The notes below the pieces were generated by a model. That model did no database searches, had not been told where the DNA came from, and saw nothing but the letters and a program-made list of their open reading frames with translations. Below, in pieces: positions 22,422 through 34,600 of a stretch of DNA of 64,000 bases (position 1 is its first letter; the number at the start of each line of letters is the position of its first letter). Source of the DNA: Ectocarpus siliculosus (taxonomy: Eukaryota > Sar > Phaeophyceae > Ectocarpales > Ectocarpaceae); NCBI GenBank assembly GCA_000310025.1, contig FN648707.1:94765-158764 (forward strand), read 5' to 3'. Made by a program: the position numbers and the translations under genes.

Positions 22422-25400
22422 ATGACGTCGTCTTCTCTGGGAGGGTATGGATCGACAGAGTACTCAAGTCAAGCCGCGCAAGCTGCGCTTTATGCCGAAA
22501 TGTTCTCTCTCAAGTGTAATGCGGGATTCTTCGTCGTGGGCCTCCAGGAGGGCGAGGCGGTGTGCACCCCCATCAGGGTCATCAGCACCCTGATCACAAT
22601 GTCCGTGGCCTCGGCGTGGTTCAGCCGGCGCAAGTCGATCAAGAAGCTCCTCCTGTTCTTCAGTCACTGGCTCAGGTGCGGTCATCCAGGAGTTCTTTCA
22701 TGTGTTGTTGACTACTCTTTCGTTGGCCGGTGCAAATGCATGCACTGGCTCGAAGTCCACATCGCAGGCCATGAGATACGATGAGCCAGCGAACGGAGTA
22801 GCATCTTCACCCACATGAAGAACGTTACATACATCCATGAGGCTCTGAATGCCACAACAGCACGATAACAAAGGCTGGTGCGTGAGAACGCGATATTCGA
22901 TCCTCCTCCACAGTAATGATTCCATGCTCGGGACCAACACTCCGTGCCTATGTAGACCTACTGCTGCAGTACTCAAGGAGAAAACAGCCAACAAACCTGT
23001 CAAATGTTGTTTGTGTATTGTAGAAATCGTCTGGGTGGGAAGTCTATGCATGATGCATCGGGGAGGGATTCACGAAATAGGCGTTGGGCCGATGCTCAAG
23101 GCGCAGAGGAAGAACCATGATATCCCAGCGAGAAGTGTTTACTGGTAGTCTTGTTGCGTACCACATGTGTCGCAAGGCTGTATTTAGAGTGGGGTTGAAA
23201 TCGACAAGTTGAGGTTCCGATAACTTTGGCACAGCAGCAGCCGCGGCCTCACTGCTGAAGGCAAACTAAAATTGTACCCACGCGAAAAACCTACAAACCT
23301 CCGTTCAGTGTGCCATGGTTCATGTTCGTTCGTATGATATGTTCCCGGGTACAATCGTAACCTGCTTCGAAGGTTGCCGGGGTGAGGGGGCAGTGTTGAA
23401 ATATAGCACGCCCCGGGGAGGGGCGAGCCCGTGTGAACTCGAGCACGGTGAAAAGTCTCATAGAAGACGTCTCAACGGAAATTATCTGCAGTTAGGTTTG
23501 TTTCTTGATATCTCCAGGAGTATAGTCCAACGTACTGCTGTACTGGAAATAGCTCCTGGAAATACTTCCGGAACTAATTCAAACGTGAAGGCAACGGCAG
23601 ACACAGCAGCGCATGCTATGCGTGCAATTTCTTACCCAAAGCCAATAATAAGGGAACAATAGAATTGAGTGTTTTGCGGCGAACGAATGCAACTGCGCAG
23701 GTGTTGGTGCCCCAAAACCAAGAAGGGTTAACGATGTCCACACGAAACGCGTGGGCTAGCTTGTTCTTTGCAGAATACTGTTCGCTCTCTCCAAAAGCAG
23801 ACACCGACGTTTACCATTCTTGTTTGCGCTCTACCCCTGACTTTGGCACCGGATGACAGCAGTACAATGTACCTGTTTTTGCTTTGGAGTTGGCTGTCTT
23901 GCCGCTCAACCTTCGCCAAGTATCTTGTCGCTTCGTTTGCCCCCCATGCAGCCGACGCACAACCACTTCGATCTTCGGTCTCGCCACGGCCGCTGACATT
24001 GCCCTATGAAAGTTCTCGTCTCGTACTCTTTGCTCGAGAGACACGTTGATTGACTTTCAAGTTACCTTGTTTCGCGGGGTCTGGCCACGAAAACTTGCGT
24101 GCTACACGATAGGAACGAACGTACGAGCCAAAAGGATGGGAGTACTTAGACGGCCACGTTGTTGTCCAGACCAGCGCACGTTTGCACACAAGCTTGACGA
24201 ACGAGATTTCGCTTGAGTCGTGTCCCCTCCGCCAAGTGGATACCTTCCTCCTTCCGTGGGGCCCTCTCACGTTCACATTCGGGACGATGGTCAATTCGGA
24301 GTTCTGAAAAAGGGGTGTTGCACGCTCACCAAGTCAGCTCTTCTTTCTGTTGCCAGGACGCGCGCCGTAGGACACGTTCCCCTGATGAGTCTGGCGGGGT
24401 GCCTCCGATGGAACCAAGTTGCCCACCCCAGTGACAACACCCGACCGCTGAATAAAATGCACATGAGAATGAACATTTTTATTCCACGAGGTATATCACA
24501 ATGTCGTTGGCGATCACATCCGTTAGGCTGCGGTCTATGATTTGACCGTTGTGTTGTTGGAGTGCTGCGATCATATGCGCTGACTATGCTCTCTCTCGCT
24601 CCCCTCCTCGTGCTTGGAAACTGTTATGTGCATCCAGTGGCCTGCTGCACCAGTTGGTTTTCATGACCGAGGCGACTATGGTATCGGTCTGCTGGGCTGG
24701 AGACAGCCTCACGAAGCTCATCAAGACTTTGAAGTTCTTCGAGCTAGCTGCGTCGAACATGCTGGCCATCACCAACCTCGCCATCTGCGTCAACCTCGCC
24801 CTCATCGTCATGGTCAGTGTACCACTGCGCGTGCTAAGCGATAACAAATGGTTTTATGCAGGTACTGCAGCAAAGACTTTTTGATTGTGGCGCCAGACAG
24901 ACTTCCTACCGATTTTGCGCCAAGCACCAGAAACGATTGCGCTCTCGTTTTGTGGGGCACAGTAGGCGTGCTTTTGATAGTGCGCCAGGCACCAGAAACA
25001 ACTGCCCTCAAGGTTTCGTGCATGTGCAGACGCGCGTCTTTGCGGCTGTGTACCCTCCGTGGCCAGGCTTAGTTGATCATGCTGGCGGTGATACTTCGGC
25101 TCCCCCCCCCCGGTCTTTCATGTAGTTGCGGAATGTCCGTTGTACACGAAGGAGAGGTGTACAAGAAGGAGAGGGGAGTGTTCATGTGTACATGACTGAG
25201 CTGGGAAAAATAGAAGGAAGGTATCATACAGGGACATGTTTGAGGCATGAAGTAGCCAGGAGAAGACGGTTGCTGTACTGGGGCAGAGGAAAAGGATTGA
25301 AAAGGCGGGAAGCGACATCGATATAGATAGACTACAATAGGGAAGCCATTTTGAGGCACCTTTGGCAAAGTAGGAAGGAACGATTGGCCATCGGTGATCG

Positions 25401-28400
25401 TTCCTGTCGGAACAATGCTCCGTCCTCTCAAGGACGCGTGGTCAATGGTATCACCGCTACGGCATGCAAAACGTAAGAATATCCCCCCCCCCCCCCCCCC
25501 CTCCCGGTCTTTGCCGTGTGCGTGCCTGCAGTCTCATCGAACTTTGTCGCGCGTCAGAAGTGCCAGCACCCCGGCGCTGATACTCGTCTTCCTAGCCCTG
25601 TCGTTGGGAGTCGCAGCAATCTCGGTTCCCTTCTGGACGGAGATGGTAGTTAGCGGGACAGCATTCTGGGTGCAGACCCATGAGCAGGTGCGGGCTTGAA
25701 CTTTTGTAGCCTTGGGGTTTCATGTTGCCCTCACTTGCTGGGTCTGGTTCGGAGAACCAACATGAACACTTGGCGCTTTTTGTACGGCCGACTGCTGCGA
25801 CAAGAATTTAGTACTACACCCTGCTGAGTACTCCCAGTAGCTGTTTCGACGTTTGAGTGATGCTGCGGTAGGAGGGTGCACTGTTTGGGTGAAATCGTGC
25901 ACTTTTAGAAGCAAACGTTTAGTCCTGTTTGGGAGACCGTACGGCGATGTACTTAAAACTTGTAGGACGCGCCCATAAAGGCTTATATACCTCTACGTGG
26001 TCTTCCAGGTACACGCTCTACCGCTAACATGTGGAGTATCAAGGGTGTGGCTCGCTCTACCCGAAATTGTAAGATGAGGCGACCCTCTTACCGCAGCTGT
26101 TTCGACATTTGACATTCTTTACCGGACTTCAGGGGTCCCACTGAAGGGATTCTGAAATCCGGCCAGTCCTTATTTGCGCCCCGGAAGTAAACTCTCATTC
26201 ATTCGGTGTCTTTCGACTCGCAGCATCTTTGGCGGGCATCCCGGCATCCAGCTATCGTTGATACAATCATCAGATGACTTGTGATTAGGGGCAAGGGAGA
26301 CCGTATCGCTCTCGAATGTTTAGAAGCAGCTGCAAGACCGTTCTGCGCGCTTTGACGTCCGCTTCAAAAGAACACGAGTGTGTTTCTCGCTCAAGTGTCT
26401 CTTAGTCCGTTCTCACGTATTTTCGTCTTTCACTCTTGCTATGCCGTTTCCGAAACCCCATTTTCCGGCGATGCAGGCAGCCCACGATTGGATCGTCGTT
26501 GCGGGCTTCTTTGTCGAGTTCTTCGTCGGGATCTGTATGCTCGTTATTGTCGTTTGGCTGGTGATTTTCCGGAGGACGGAGATCAAGCAAAGCTGGAAGA
26601 TGCACGCCCGCATCCGCTACTACTTCGGCTTGACCCTCATCGCCACGGGGGTGAATCTAGCTCTCGGCATTTGCGGCACGATCTACGTCGTCGGCGACAT
26701 GAAAGAGTGAGCCACGACTGGTCAATTGTATCGACAAAACGTCGGCCTTCCTTAAACGTCGGCCTTGCTTAACCCTTTGACAAGTCTCTCGCGACAACAC
26801 AGCAAGCAAGCAGAGCGACCCCCTCGGTCTCGGAGACATACGAGAACCTTGAAAGCATTTGAACGGCACCGCCAATGGTGTTTCATTCTGTGGCCGTTCA
26901 TGTTTCCCCGGGAATGGGGGGTGGTTCACCGTGATTGACCCGGGTTTTATAGCCAAGACCGAGACGTTCTAGTACACCATGTGCTTGTTTTGGCAGCTCA
27001 CTCCGAGTACGACTGGGGAATCGAGTGGATTGCGGTTCAGCGCAGGCAGCTTAGGGTCACTGAACAGAAATTCTGGGATGTCGTTGCGGTGGCGGTGGGG
27101 GGTACTCATAGTCGTGCATGCCGTAGTCGTTAGACCATTGACCTCGCATCCCTACAAAGCAGGGACGGAGCACGCCGGGTTCTCACCGGACCAGGCTCTC
27201 ACATCACCAAGCGCGAAGCGCCGTGAGGTATTCGGCGAGTCGCATGAAGGGTGCGCTGCATCCTGCGAAGGGTGTTCGGGATCTTGTGCTTACTTCCTTG
27301 CGCACGGATGATGACAGCTGTGTATGACTTAATTTATTTTCTGGTGCTTTCACTTCCAGAGACAGTTGCAAGCACAGTGTAACTGCCTCGAAGGTGCTTG
27401 ACCAATTTAACACAACGCGCGAGTATCTCCTTTGCGCAGAATGAGGGTTCTCGATCCCGCACAACATGATCTACTCGACCACCATTCATGATTACCGCAA
27501 CAAAAACAAAAAAAAGGCAAAAAAAAGCGGTACCCTGGTTGCTGAGCTCACGAAATGATCGGCTTGTTTGACAACATCGCTGCCAAGCGACGAAAACCCA
27601 ACCCCGATAGCAAACACCGGGGGCGGCGGCTTGTTTTACAACGTCGTTGCCAAGCGACGAAAACTCAACCCCGATGGCAAACATGGCCGGGGGCGTGTGT
27701 CGGGGGGGTGAAGAGGGGGGGGGGATGGGGGGGCGTTGGGAAATTGTGTCATGGGGCTGGGGTGGGGAGGTCAATACTGCCCTTACATTATGATGTTACC
27801 AAGCCACAATTTTAATGTTGATGTGATAAGGTGTGGGGATGGGATCCTTTCCCCCGAGTGAAGGGTTCACATGTGGCTACTCGCGATCACAGGTACCGGG
27901 ACTGCCGTAGGTGTGTTGTTGTTGCTTTTGTATTGCAGACTGCTCGGTCGGCGGCGTTTCGTAGTGGAGTGACAGCGATCTGTTCAAGATGACAACGTTC
28001 GATCGATTTGTTATGGTATAGCCTGACCTCTTGACTGTCACACGGCAGGCCTACTTTTGCCTCGCATCAAAGCCCGAACGCTCTGATCAACTCCAACACA
28101 TCAAAGGTGGCACACACATAGCGTTCCCTTCTATATACTCGTCTTGTTGGCGTTGCTTTTGTCATTGTTGTTTCGAGAGTGGAAACATTGCCGACACGTC
28201 GAACCACAGGCAACCCCCGCAACCCCCGACGATCCGCATCCCTCTCCTACCCCGTTCGTGGTATGTATCACAGACAACTGCTCTTGGTCATCACCTGGGC
28301 GTTTCGTTACGTCCGCGTCGCCCTCGACACCATCGTCCTGTACGGTGTGCTGGGGACGAGGAGTATTGACGAGCGAGCCACCTCGCTCCGATCCGGGGCC

Positions 28401-28619
28401 TCCGTCTCTGAAGGGAGTTCTCGACGAGCCCGCTCCTCGGGACACGCTGCAACAAGAGCATCAAACAGAAGTGGTGGTGCCTTGCGAAACACCAGCGGGT
28501 TGAGCAAGCGGAGCTCGAGCAGCAACCCCGGGCTCTTCTCGAGCGAGACCTCCAAGATGAGGGTGCGAGACCGCGTGGAAAGCTCTCCTATCACCCTGCC
28601 TCCATCGCACTGGGGTTGA
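22422..28619 (+). CDS. Seven-transmembrane-like family, copy 1 (five exons, 386 aa)
   Basis: The family is not one I recognise. Exons: 22422-22675, 24638-24812, 25532-25687, 26477-26706, 28274-28619; intron phases 2, 0, 0, 2; all borders GT/AG; stop at 28617-28619. The start is fixed by its match to copy 2 (MTSSSLGGY versus MTTSSSLGEY). Hydrophobic segments fall at about residues 50-67, 86-105, 122-143, 156-178, 200-226, 244-268 and 273-298, giving about seven membrane spans. The N-terminus is short with two Cys (LKCN, AVCT). Conserved cores are AWFSRRKSIKKLLLFFSHW after span 1, CWAG in span 2, NLAICVNLALIVM in span 3, KMHARIRYYFGLTLIATGVN between spans 5 and 6, and ALDTIVLYGVLG in span 7. 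The tail, about 299-386, is Ser/Arg-rich and presumably cytosolic. A receptor-like or transport role is possible, but no motif decides it. Intron 2 carries a LINE remnant. Confidence 0.82.
25115..25482 (+). mobile_element. LINE-type retroposon 3' remnant (short copy)
   Basis: The sequence matches the 3' third of the longer remnant at 48010-48930. Shared blocks include CATGACTGAGCT, ATGTTTGAGGCATG, GAGGCACCTTTGGCAAAGTA, GGAAGGAACGATTGGCCATC, AACAATGCTCCGTC and GGACGCGTGG. It is broken by indels and stops. It ends in an 18-base C run at 25483-25500, about 30 bases before the exon 3 acceptor of 7TM copy 1. Confidence 0.7.
27561..27690 (+). repeat. Tandem duplication of about 68 bp, two units
   Basis: Two imperfect direct copies share GGCTTGTTT, TGCCAAGCGACGAAAA and CAACCCCGAT in the same order, starting near 27561 and 27629. 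They lie in the last intron of 7TM copy 1, followed by a G-rich tract. Confidence 0.75.
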
Positions 28620-31618
28620 CCCGGAAGACTTGGCCTTCATTGATGCGGTAGAGAAGCCGGTGAAGATGGTTTGGGTGAGATTCTGTTGGAGCTGCCTTCC
28701 AAGTTGTTGGTGCTTTTCGAGGGTTCCGGCTCCAGCCGAGGTGAACCACGAGGGAATCAATCGTGTTTTGTTCGTCTTTTAAGATTCTTTGTAACTTACT
28801 TGTGGCCTTCGCCCATGATGGGCCAAGCGGACGGCGTTCAATATCGTTGTTCCTTTTCGCGGTACTACTTTAGTCTGTCATTGGAAATGCATAAAAGTAT
28901 TCCTGTCGGTTGTTGGGCGTTGCCCGAATCTCGGTGTATTATGTATGTGTAGGTTGAAACAAGGATGGCCATTTGACGTTTTGTCGTGTCGTGTCGGAAA
29001 GTAGAGGCCAACACGCTATAGTTGGACAGCATGCACGCATGCATGCGTTGATTACAATACCGTTCATTCGTGTTGCTCTCACTCCAGGTGCTCGATACTG
29101 TGAAGATTATCGTTTTTTTACTCTTTCGGCTTGTTGCGTCTTGATAATCCCATTGCCGTACTTTTGTGTTGCGAAGACGTGCAATATTGTGGTGTGGATA
29201 TTCTCCCGTTGGTGACACGCTGGCCCTGCAAGCCTGAGTCGCCTGATGAGTGGGCGGGTCTGGCCCCAACGGTAGGTAGCGGCAAGAGGCCTTGTCTCCA
29301 ATAATCAGCACTTGGCGTGCTTTGTTTGATGGCTTCATGTGGAGTATCAGAAAATATGGCAGTCATTTTGGCCGGCCGGTCAATATCGTCCTGGTTCGCG
29401 TTGCGAGATGAAATATCGCTAGCGTCTTGAACGGAAGCCTGGTACTTCTCGTATGGAATCATGGTGTACGGTACACGTCGAATTCCCCCGGCAAGCTGTC
29501 TTTGCGGGTACTGCAGAGGCTGCCATTCACTTACATCGTGGGCAGGATTTTCGGGTTTACTCGTTTTAGTTTCTCGCGTTATATTTCGGTATCTCGCACA
29601 CACACATTGCTCTGACTCTATCTTGTCCAGGTACACAGGCAAGGTGTTTGTTTTGCTATCCCACGTTGTTTCATCCAACTAGAGCACGTAGGCAGGCTTG
29701 GTAGATCGTCGTCTTCTCCGGTCTGAATGTATGTGGACAGCGGTCAGTCGCTACAATTAGAGCCGCCTACTGCTAGAATTTTGTTCATTTTGTGCATTCT
29801 ATGAAAGGCAACAGCGCCGCCTTTCATTCGTTATTCACGCCGACTCGTGCGTTTGCTACTAACGACTGCATCGCAAGGGGTCTTTCGGGCAGTCATGTCG
29901 CTAGGTTATATTTTAGTGAAGGAAAGGTGTTTCATTCAGTTATCGTTAGGTTAGATTTTAGTGAAGGAAAGGGTGTTTCATTGTGTCTATTGTAGTAGGG
30001 TTCGGATATTTGTCCTCGGGATGGATGTGTCCTGGGATGGACGTGCTTTCCGATATATGTATTTCGATAGAGGTAAACATTCTTCGGGTTCAATGGTTTT
30101 ATGTATTGACTCTACCGCAAGTATTTTAGTATTAAATATTGTGATTTTATACTAGTAGATATTTCTCACGACGACTTTCATGCTGTCTGGATGGATGTAG
30201 GTAGGATCCGGCGCTGTTTGTCTATGTAGTCTAACGAGACACTTGTTCCCAATATCTTTCAATCTACTGCATGCAATGCACGCGAAGGTTTGAAAACATG
30301 CCTCTGGTGCGTCCGACGCGAACAAGCGCCGAGGCCTATTGCAGGGAGGTCCCTCCGGGCGGAGAGTGGGTAAGCGAGTGAGTGAAACAGTTTTTTTTTT
30401 TTTCGTACGTACATACATACATATAATACTATGTTAGGGCAAAAAAAATGTATATTATACGGAGTAAGTAGTATTGTTTCCGGCCGACGTGCCCACAATA
30501 TCAGCCACTGACAGCCTCTCTACGGCGTCTTCATTTTAGACTTCAGAGAGGCCCGCCGCCCGCAAAGTACGACGACGGTGGTGGTGGTGGTGTGTGCGCC
30601 TGCGATATGATGATGGTGAAGGCGAGATTGTGCGGTGTGCAAATAATCATCCGACCCAAAATTTTCCGTTCAAACATCACAAAAAACCGTTACCACCTTT
30701 TACTTACTTACTATGTCTATGCATATCCCCGCTGTGTGATAATTAATCATCAGGAGCGGGTAGTAGTCGATGGTGTTTCGTGGTGTTTCAATGTCTTTGC
30801 AGAAGAAGTAAGTGAGTGAGTGTGCTTTGATTGTAACGAGAAATCGCCGAGCGAGCCAGTCACTCATCCCTGCACTAAATATTGTTCTCCGCAAACAAAT
30901 CGGCGACAGTACTACGTACTGCTGCACGTACAGCAGTACTGCTGCTCGACATCATCAGTGGGCGGCGGTACCCGATGGAACGAGTATCTTCCAATCAATG
31001 TTGTTGCGATTTGTCATACTCTTTCGGCGTTAGCCCTACTATCTATTCATCGCCAAGCATACTTGCATTGCGTGTTCAGATGGGCGTGGTATCTCACGTA
31101 CGTATGTATGCATACGTTTGATGGGATGAGGCCACAGAAAATTATTACTATACTTTTATTACGTGAACTCTATTTTCATATGTATATGTATTTAGTACTT
31201 CTACCATCATTGTGGTTGGCGCAGCAGCAAAGACCAGACAGCAGCAGTGAGTGCCTTCAAGGTCACCGATTTTCCGTGCATCGCCGAGCGACAGCCACTT
31301 TGTACTCCCTTCTTTTGAGTGGAGCTGGAGGGCATATGCACTAGACGTTGATCGTGGCCGGGGGTGAAATAAGGTGGCTGTAAAAGCGCTCTGTGTGGGC
31401 GCGGAGCTGCTGGCGTCAACCATATACATGTGGTACATGCATCTACGTATACGACGAAAAAAAAAAAAACAGCAAGTTGTGGTGTGCGGCGCGCATGCAT
31501 GATGTCACAGTCGCAGACTTTTCCTCCGGCGTACCAATAAATCGCCGGTCCACCAAACGAGCACCGTCGCCTGTGTTCTTTGTCTCGACATACACGGGTA
31601 ACAGCACATGCGATCGAC
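28620..31618. other. Intergenic region between 7TM copies 1 and 2
   Basis: About 3 kb without recognisable coding sequence. It contains a short direct duplication (TTTTAGTGAAGGAAAGG at about 29910 and 29953), a GGT microsatellite near 30575, a poly-T run near 30390, and paired ACTGCTG/CAGCAGT motifs at 30905-30950. Confidence 0.5.
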
Positions 31619-34600
31619 ATGACTACGTCCTCGTCTCTTGGAGAATATGAATCCAGCTCGAGCCAAGCGGCGGAAGCTGCTGCTCCGGACGCGGGCGTGT
31701 TCGCTCTCACTTGCGACACTGGGTTTATTTTTGTCGGTCTTCAGGAGGCAGAGCCGGAATGCACGTTCGTTCGCGTGTTCTGCACCCTGGTCACCGTGTC
31801 GGTAGTCTCGGCTTGGTTTAGCCGGCGCAAGTCCATCAAAATGCTCCTTCTGTTCTTCAGCCACTGGTTCAGGTACGGGATGCCATGTTGTAAGAGCTGC
31901 TATGCATAAACCAGCGGGGTCTACCAACGAAACCACCGAAATCCACCACATACAGCTCGATTGGAGATCCAGCTCTTCATATTCCACTACATTGACATGT
32001 GCGTACCTGGTCTTGTTGCCTTACAGAAGAATATGTAGCTGAAACATCCCGACCATCGCATGTATGGACCGGCTGGCTACTGGAGTAGATAGAACGAGAG
32101 AGAGAGAGAGACAGAGAGAGAGACAGAGAGAGAGACAGAGAGACAGAGATAAGAGGCACCTTGAACTCTACACAGTAGGCATTTGTGTGTATTGCTGCAG
32201 TTTGCACATGTTGACCGCATGCTTTTGCTGTGGCTGGCAGCGCGTTGCACACACCCTTTCGGGGGAAAATTAATCGCCGACAGACGAGGGATCAGTCCCA
32301 TGGAGCGGACGTACGTTTTCGCAGTCATGATCAAGCTTGTACTGCTGTATGTAGTATACGGAACCTTCGCGGTGTGTGCGTGTCTTGTAGACCCTGCTTC
32401 ACGGTTCCCCGCGCCGAACAAGTATATACTGCTTGCAGTGTATAAGAAACACCTCTTGCTGCTGTTGAACCGTTCGCCGGAATGTGCGCCGGCCGAAATG
32501 TGCACCGGCCGTCGCATTGGCCTGGCCACGGCTGCAGACTGCAGCCGAGTTGTAGGACGGCGATATACACGCACGGCACCAGCTGCAGTTCTTCTCTTTG
32601 CTGCTGTGGCGGTTGCTGTTATGGTTGCTGGGGTTGTGTGCCCGAGGCTGTAGGTCGACTTCAGTTTACAGCAGAAGGAGGAACCTTTTCCTCTCTTTCT
32701 TTATGAAACACGCTGCGAGGTCTCAACGACATTGTTTCAGAGGTAGACTCTTCACTTGGAGACCCTCCCTGATGTCTGGTGCAAACGCAGGGCGGATGGA
32801 TACGAGGCAGCGCATGGTGTATGTATGCATACGCATTTGCATTTATGTGCATGCCACCCTCAGAATGCCCCTCGTAGACTGTTTTTTTTTTGTTGAGACG
32901 ACCTGTCGTAGATCCTCTCCAGAGGTTTTGCCGCAGGTGGTTGGAGACAGTCAGTGAGCCCGGTGCGTTGCGCGGTCCCATGCTCACAACTACTGCTGTA
33001 CACCGTGGTGTACTTTGTCTACTGCTGTAGGCTCTAGATATTTCTCGAGTGTTTTCGAAATGCTGTCAATGCAAGTCAGTGTGCCCCTTCTGGTTCCATT
33101 TTTTTTTTCCCACCCATTCTGGCCGTCAGAGGGAAGAGAGTGCTGAACTCTCCTCGCTTAAAAAATCGAAGGCAAAAGTACCGCAGGAGGGGAGGGTAGA
33201 GAGGGGCTCTTCTGTGTGACCACGGGTTGGAGTAAACGGCACTAGTGCTGTGAGCGCTGATTTGAAGTGAAGACAAAAAAAAAAAAATCTGGCCGTCAGT
33301 CTCTAACCCTCCTCCCAACTCCTACAGCAGTACCCAGTTCCGATGGAGCAAAAAATAGTCTATACTTCGTATATCGCAGAAATGGTTGTCAGCCATTGAC
33401 CGGGGGCTACAGCAGCCCCTCCCGCCCTCCAGTGAATCTGACCTCCTTGCCAGACAAAGGGTGAATTGGTTTCAGTATAGAGAGTTTCTGGTACCGGGGG
33501 ACACTGTTGTTAATACTGAAACCAAGTCAGTAAATTTGGCCAGTACCAGGTGATGTACAGCAGCAGTGGTGTACGACTTATTGGGCACGCGGGTTGGGAT
33601 ACAGTATATATATATGTAAACAGCAAGTCAGAGGCCCAGGAGAGGCATCACACAGCGTATGTATCACACAGCGTACCACACCTCAGCCAAGCATGGATAG
33701 ACCGAGGGTTCTCACGTGCATTCTACACAGCGGAGCCTAGGGGGTACTACCGTGCGGTAAATAGGCATATTTGAGTGCTGCTGTGTCCCCAAAGTGTCCC
33801 CACTTGGGCTTCCAGTACTACAGCACAAGAGTTTAACAGAAGCGGCCCGCACATACCGTAAGAAGAGCCGGAGAGATGGCACCCCCGTGTTAGCGTTTGT
33901 GTATAGCGTATTGCTCCACAACCACGGGGGTACCACTGCCGAAAAGGGTAGTTTTGGAAACATCTCGTCGAGGGCTTTCCTGAGAGGTATCGGTTGGTGT
34001 TCGCACCCTCCTAGTCGTGGAGAAATACGCTACAAAAAAACTCTAACACGGGGGTGCCATCTCTCCGACTCTTACGGTACCTTACGAACTTGGGAGTTAA
34101 GAAATTCAACCTCAAGTTAAGATAAATGTAGAGCAGGTACTATGTACGTACGTCCAAGAAGCCCACTCGAAAACCTATGTTCTCGCCGTGGGGGTACCCC
34201 ATAGACAAAAAGAATTAAGAGACAAGCCTCCGCCACAGTATAAGAGGTTCTGAGGTGCGGGCCTTTAATGTATACGTACACCTTTGATACACTTCTACAT
34301 GCACCAGCCGCGGGAACACAGGAGCAGGAAGGTCACACAGGAGTTGCATGGATATTCTCCTTCCTTCTGCGTGCGGTGCTTGCCGTGATTCCTTCGCGGG
34401 AAGGATTCAACCACTCCTTTCCCTCGTCGGCTGTGTAGTAGGATTTGGCGTACAAGAGATGACAGTGCGCGCCCGCCCTCTATTAACATAGTTTTCGCCG
34501 AGGCTGGGGTTCTTAGTTCCAAGGGTCATGCTACGAATGGCCGCTGTATTGGTTTTGGTGCAAGGGTTCCTTACCGAGCTCACAAATGGTGCTCAAGTTC

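Noticed and set aside
22422-28619. Naming the seven-span family as G-protein-coupled receptors or TOM1-like proteins
   Set aside because: Only span number and layout suggest this; no diagnostic motif (such as an E/DRY-like or NPxxY-like element) is evident at the expected places.
32183-32653. 156-codon frame with two hydrophobic stretches in intron 1 of copy 2
   Set aside because: No homology recognised, contains repeat motifs, and has no splice or conservation support in the other copies' introns.
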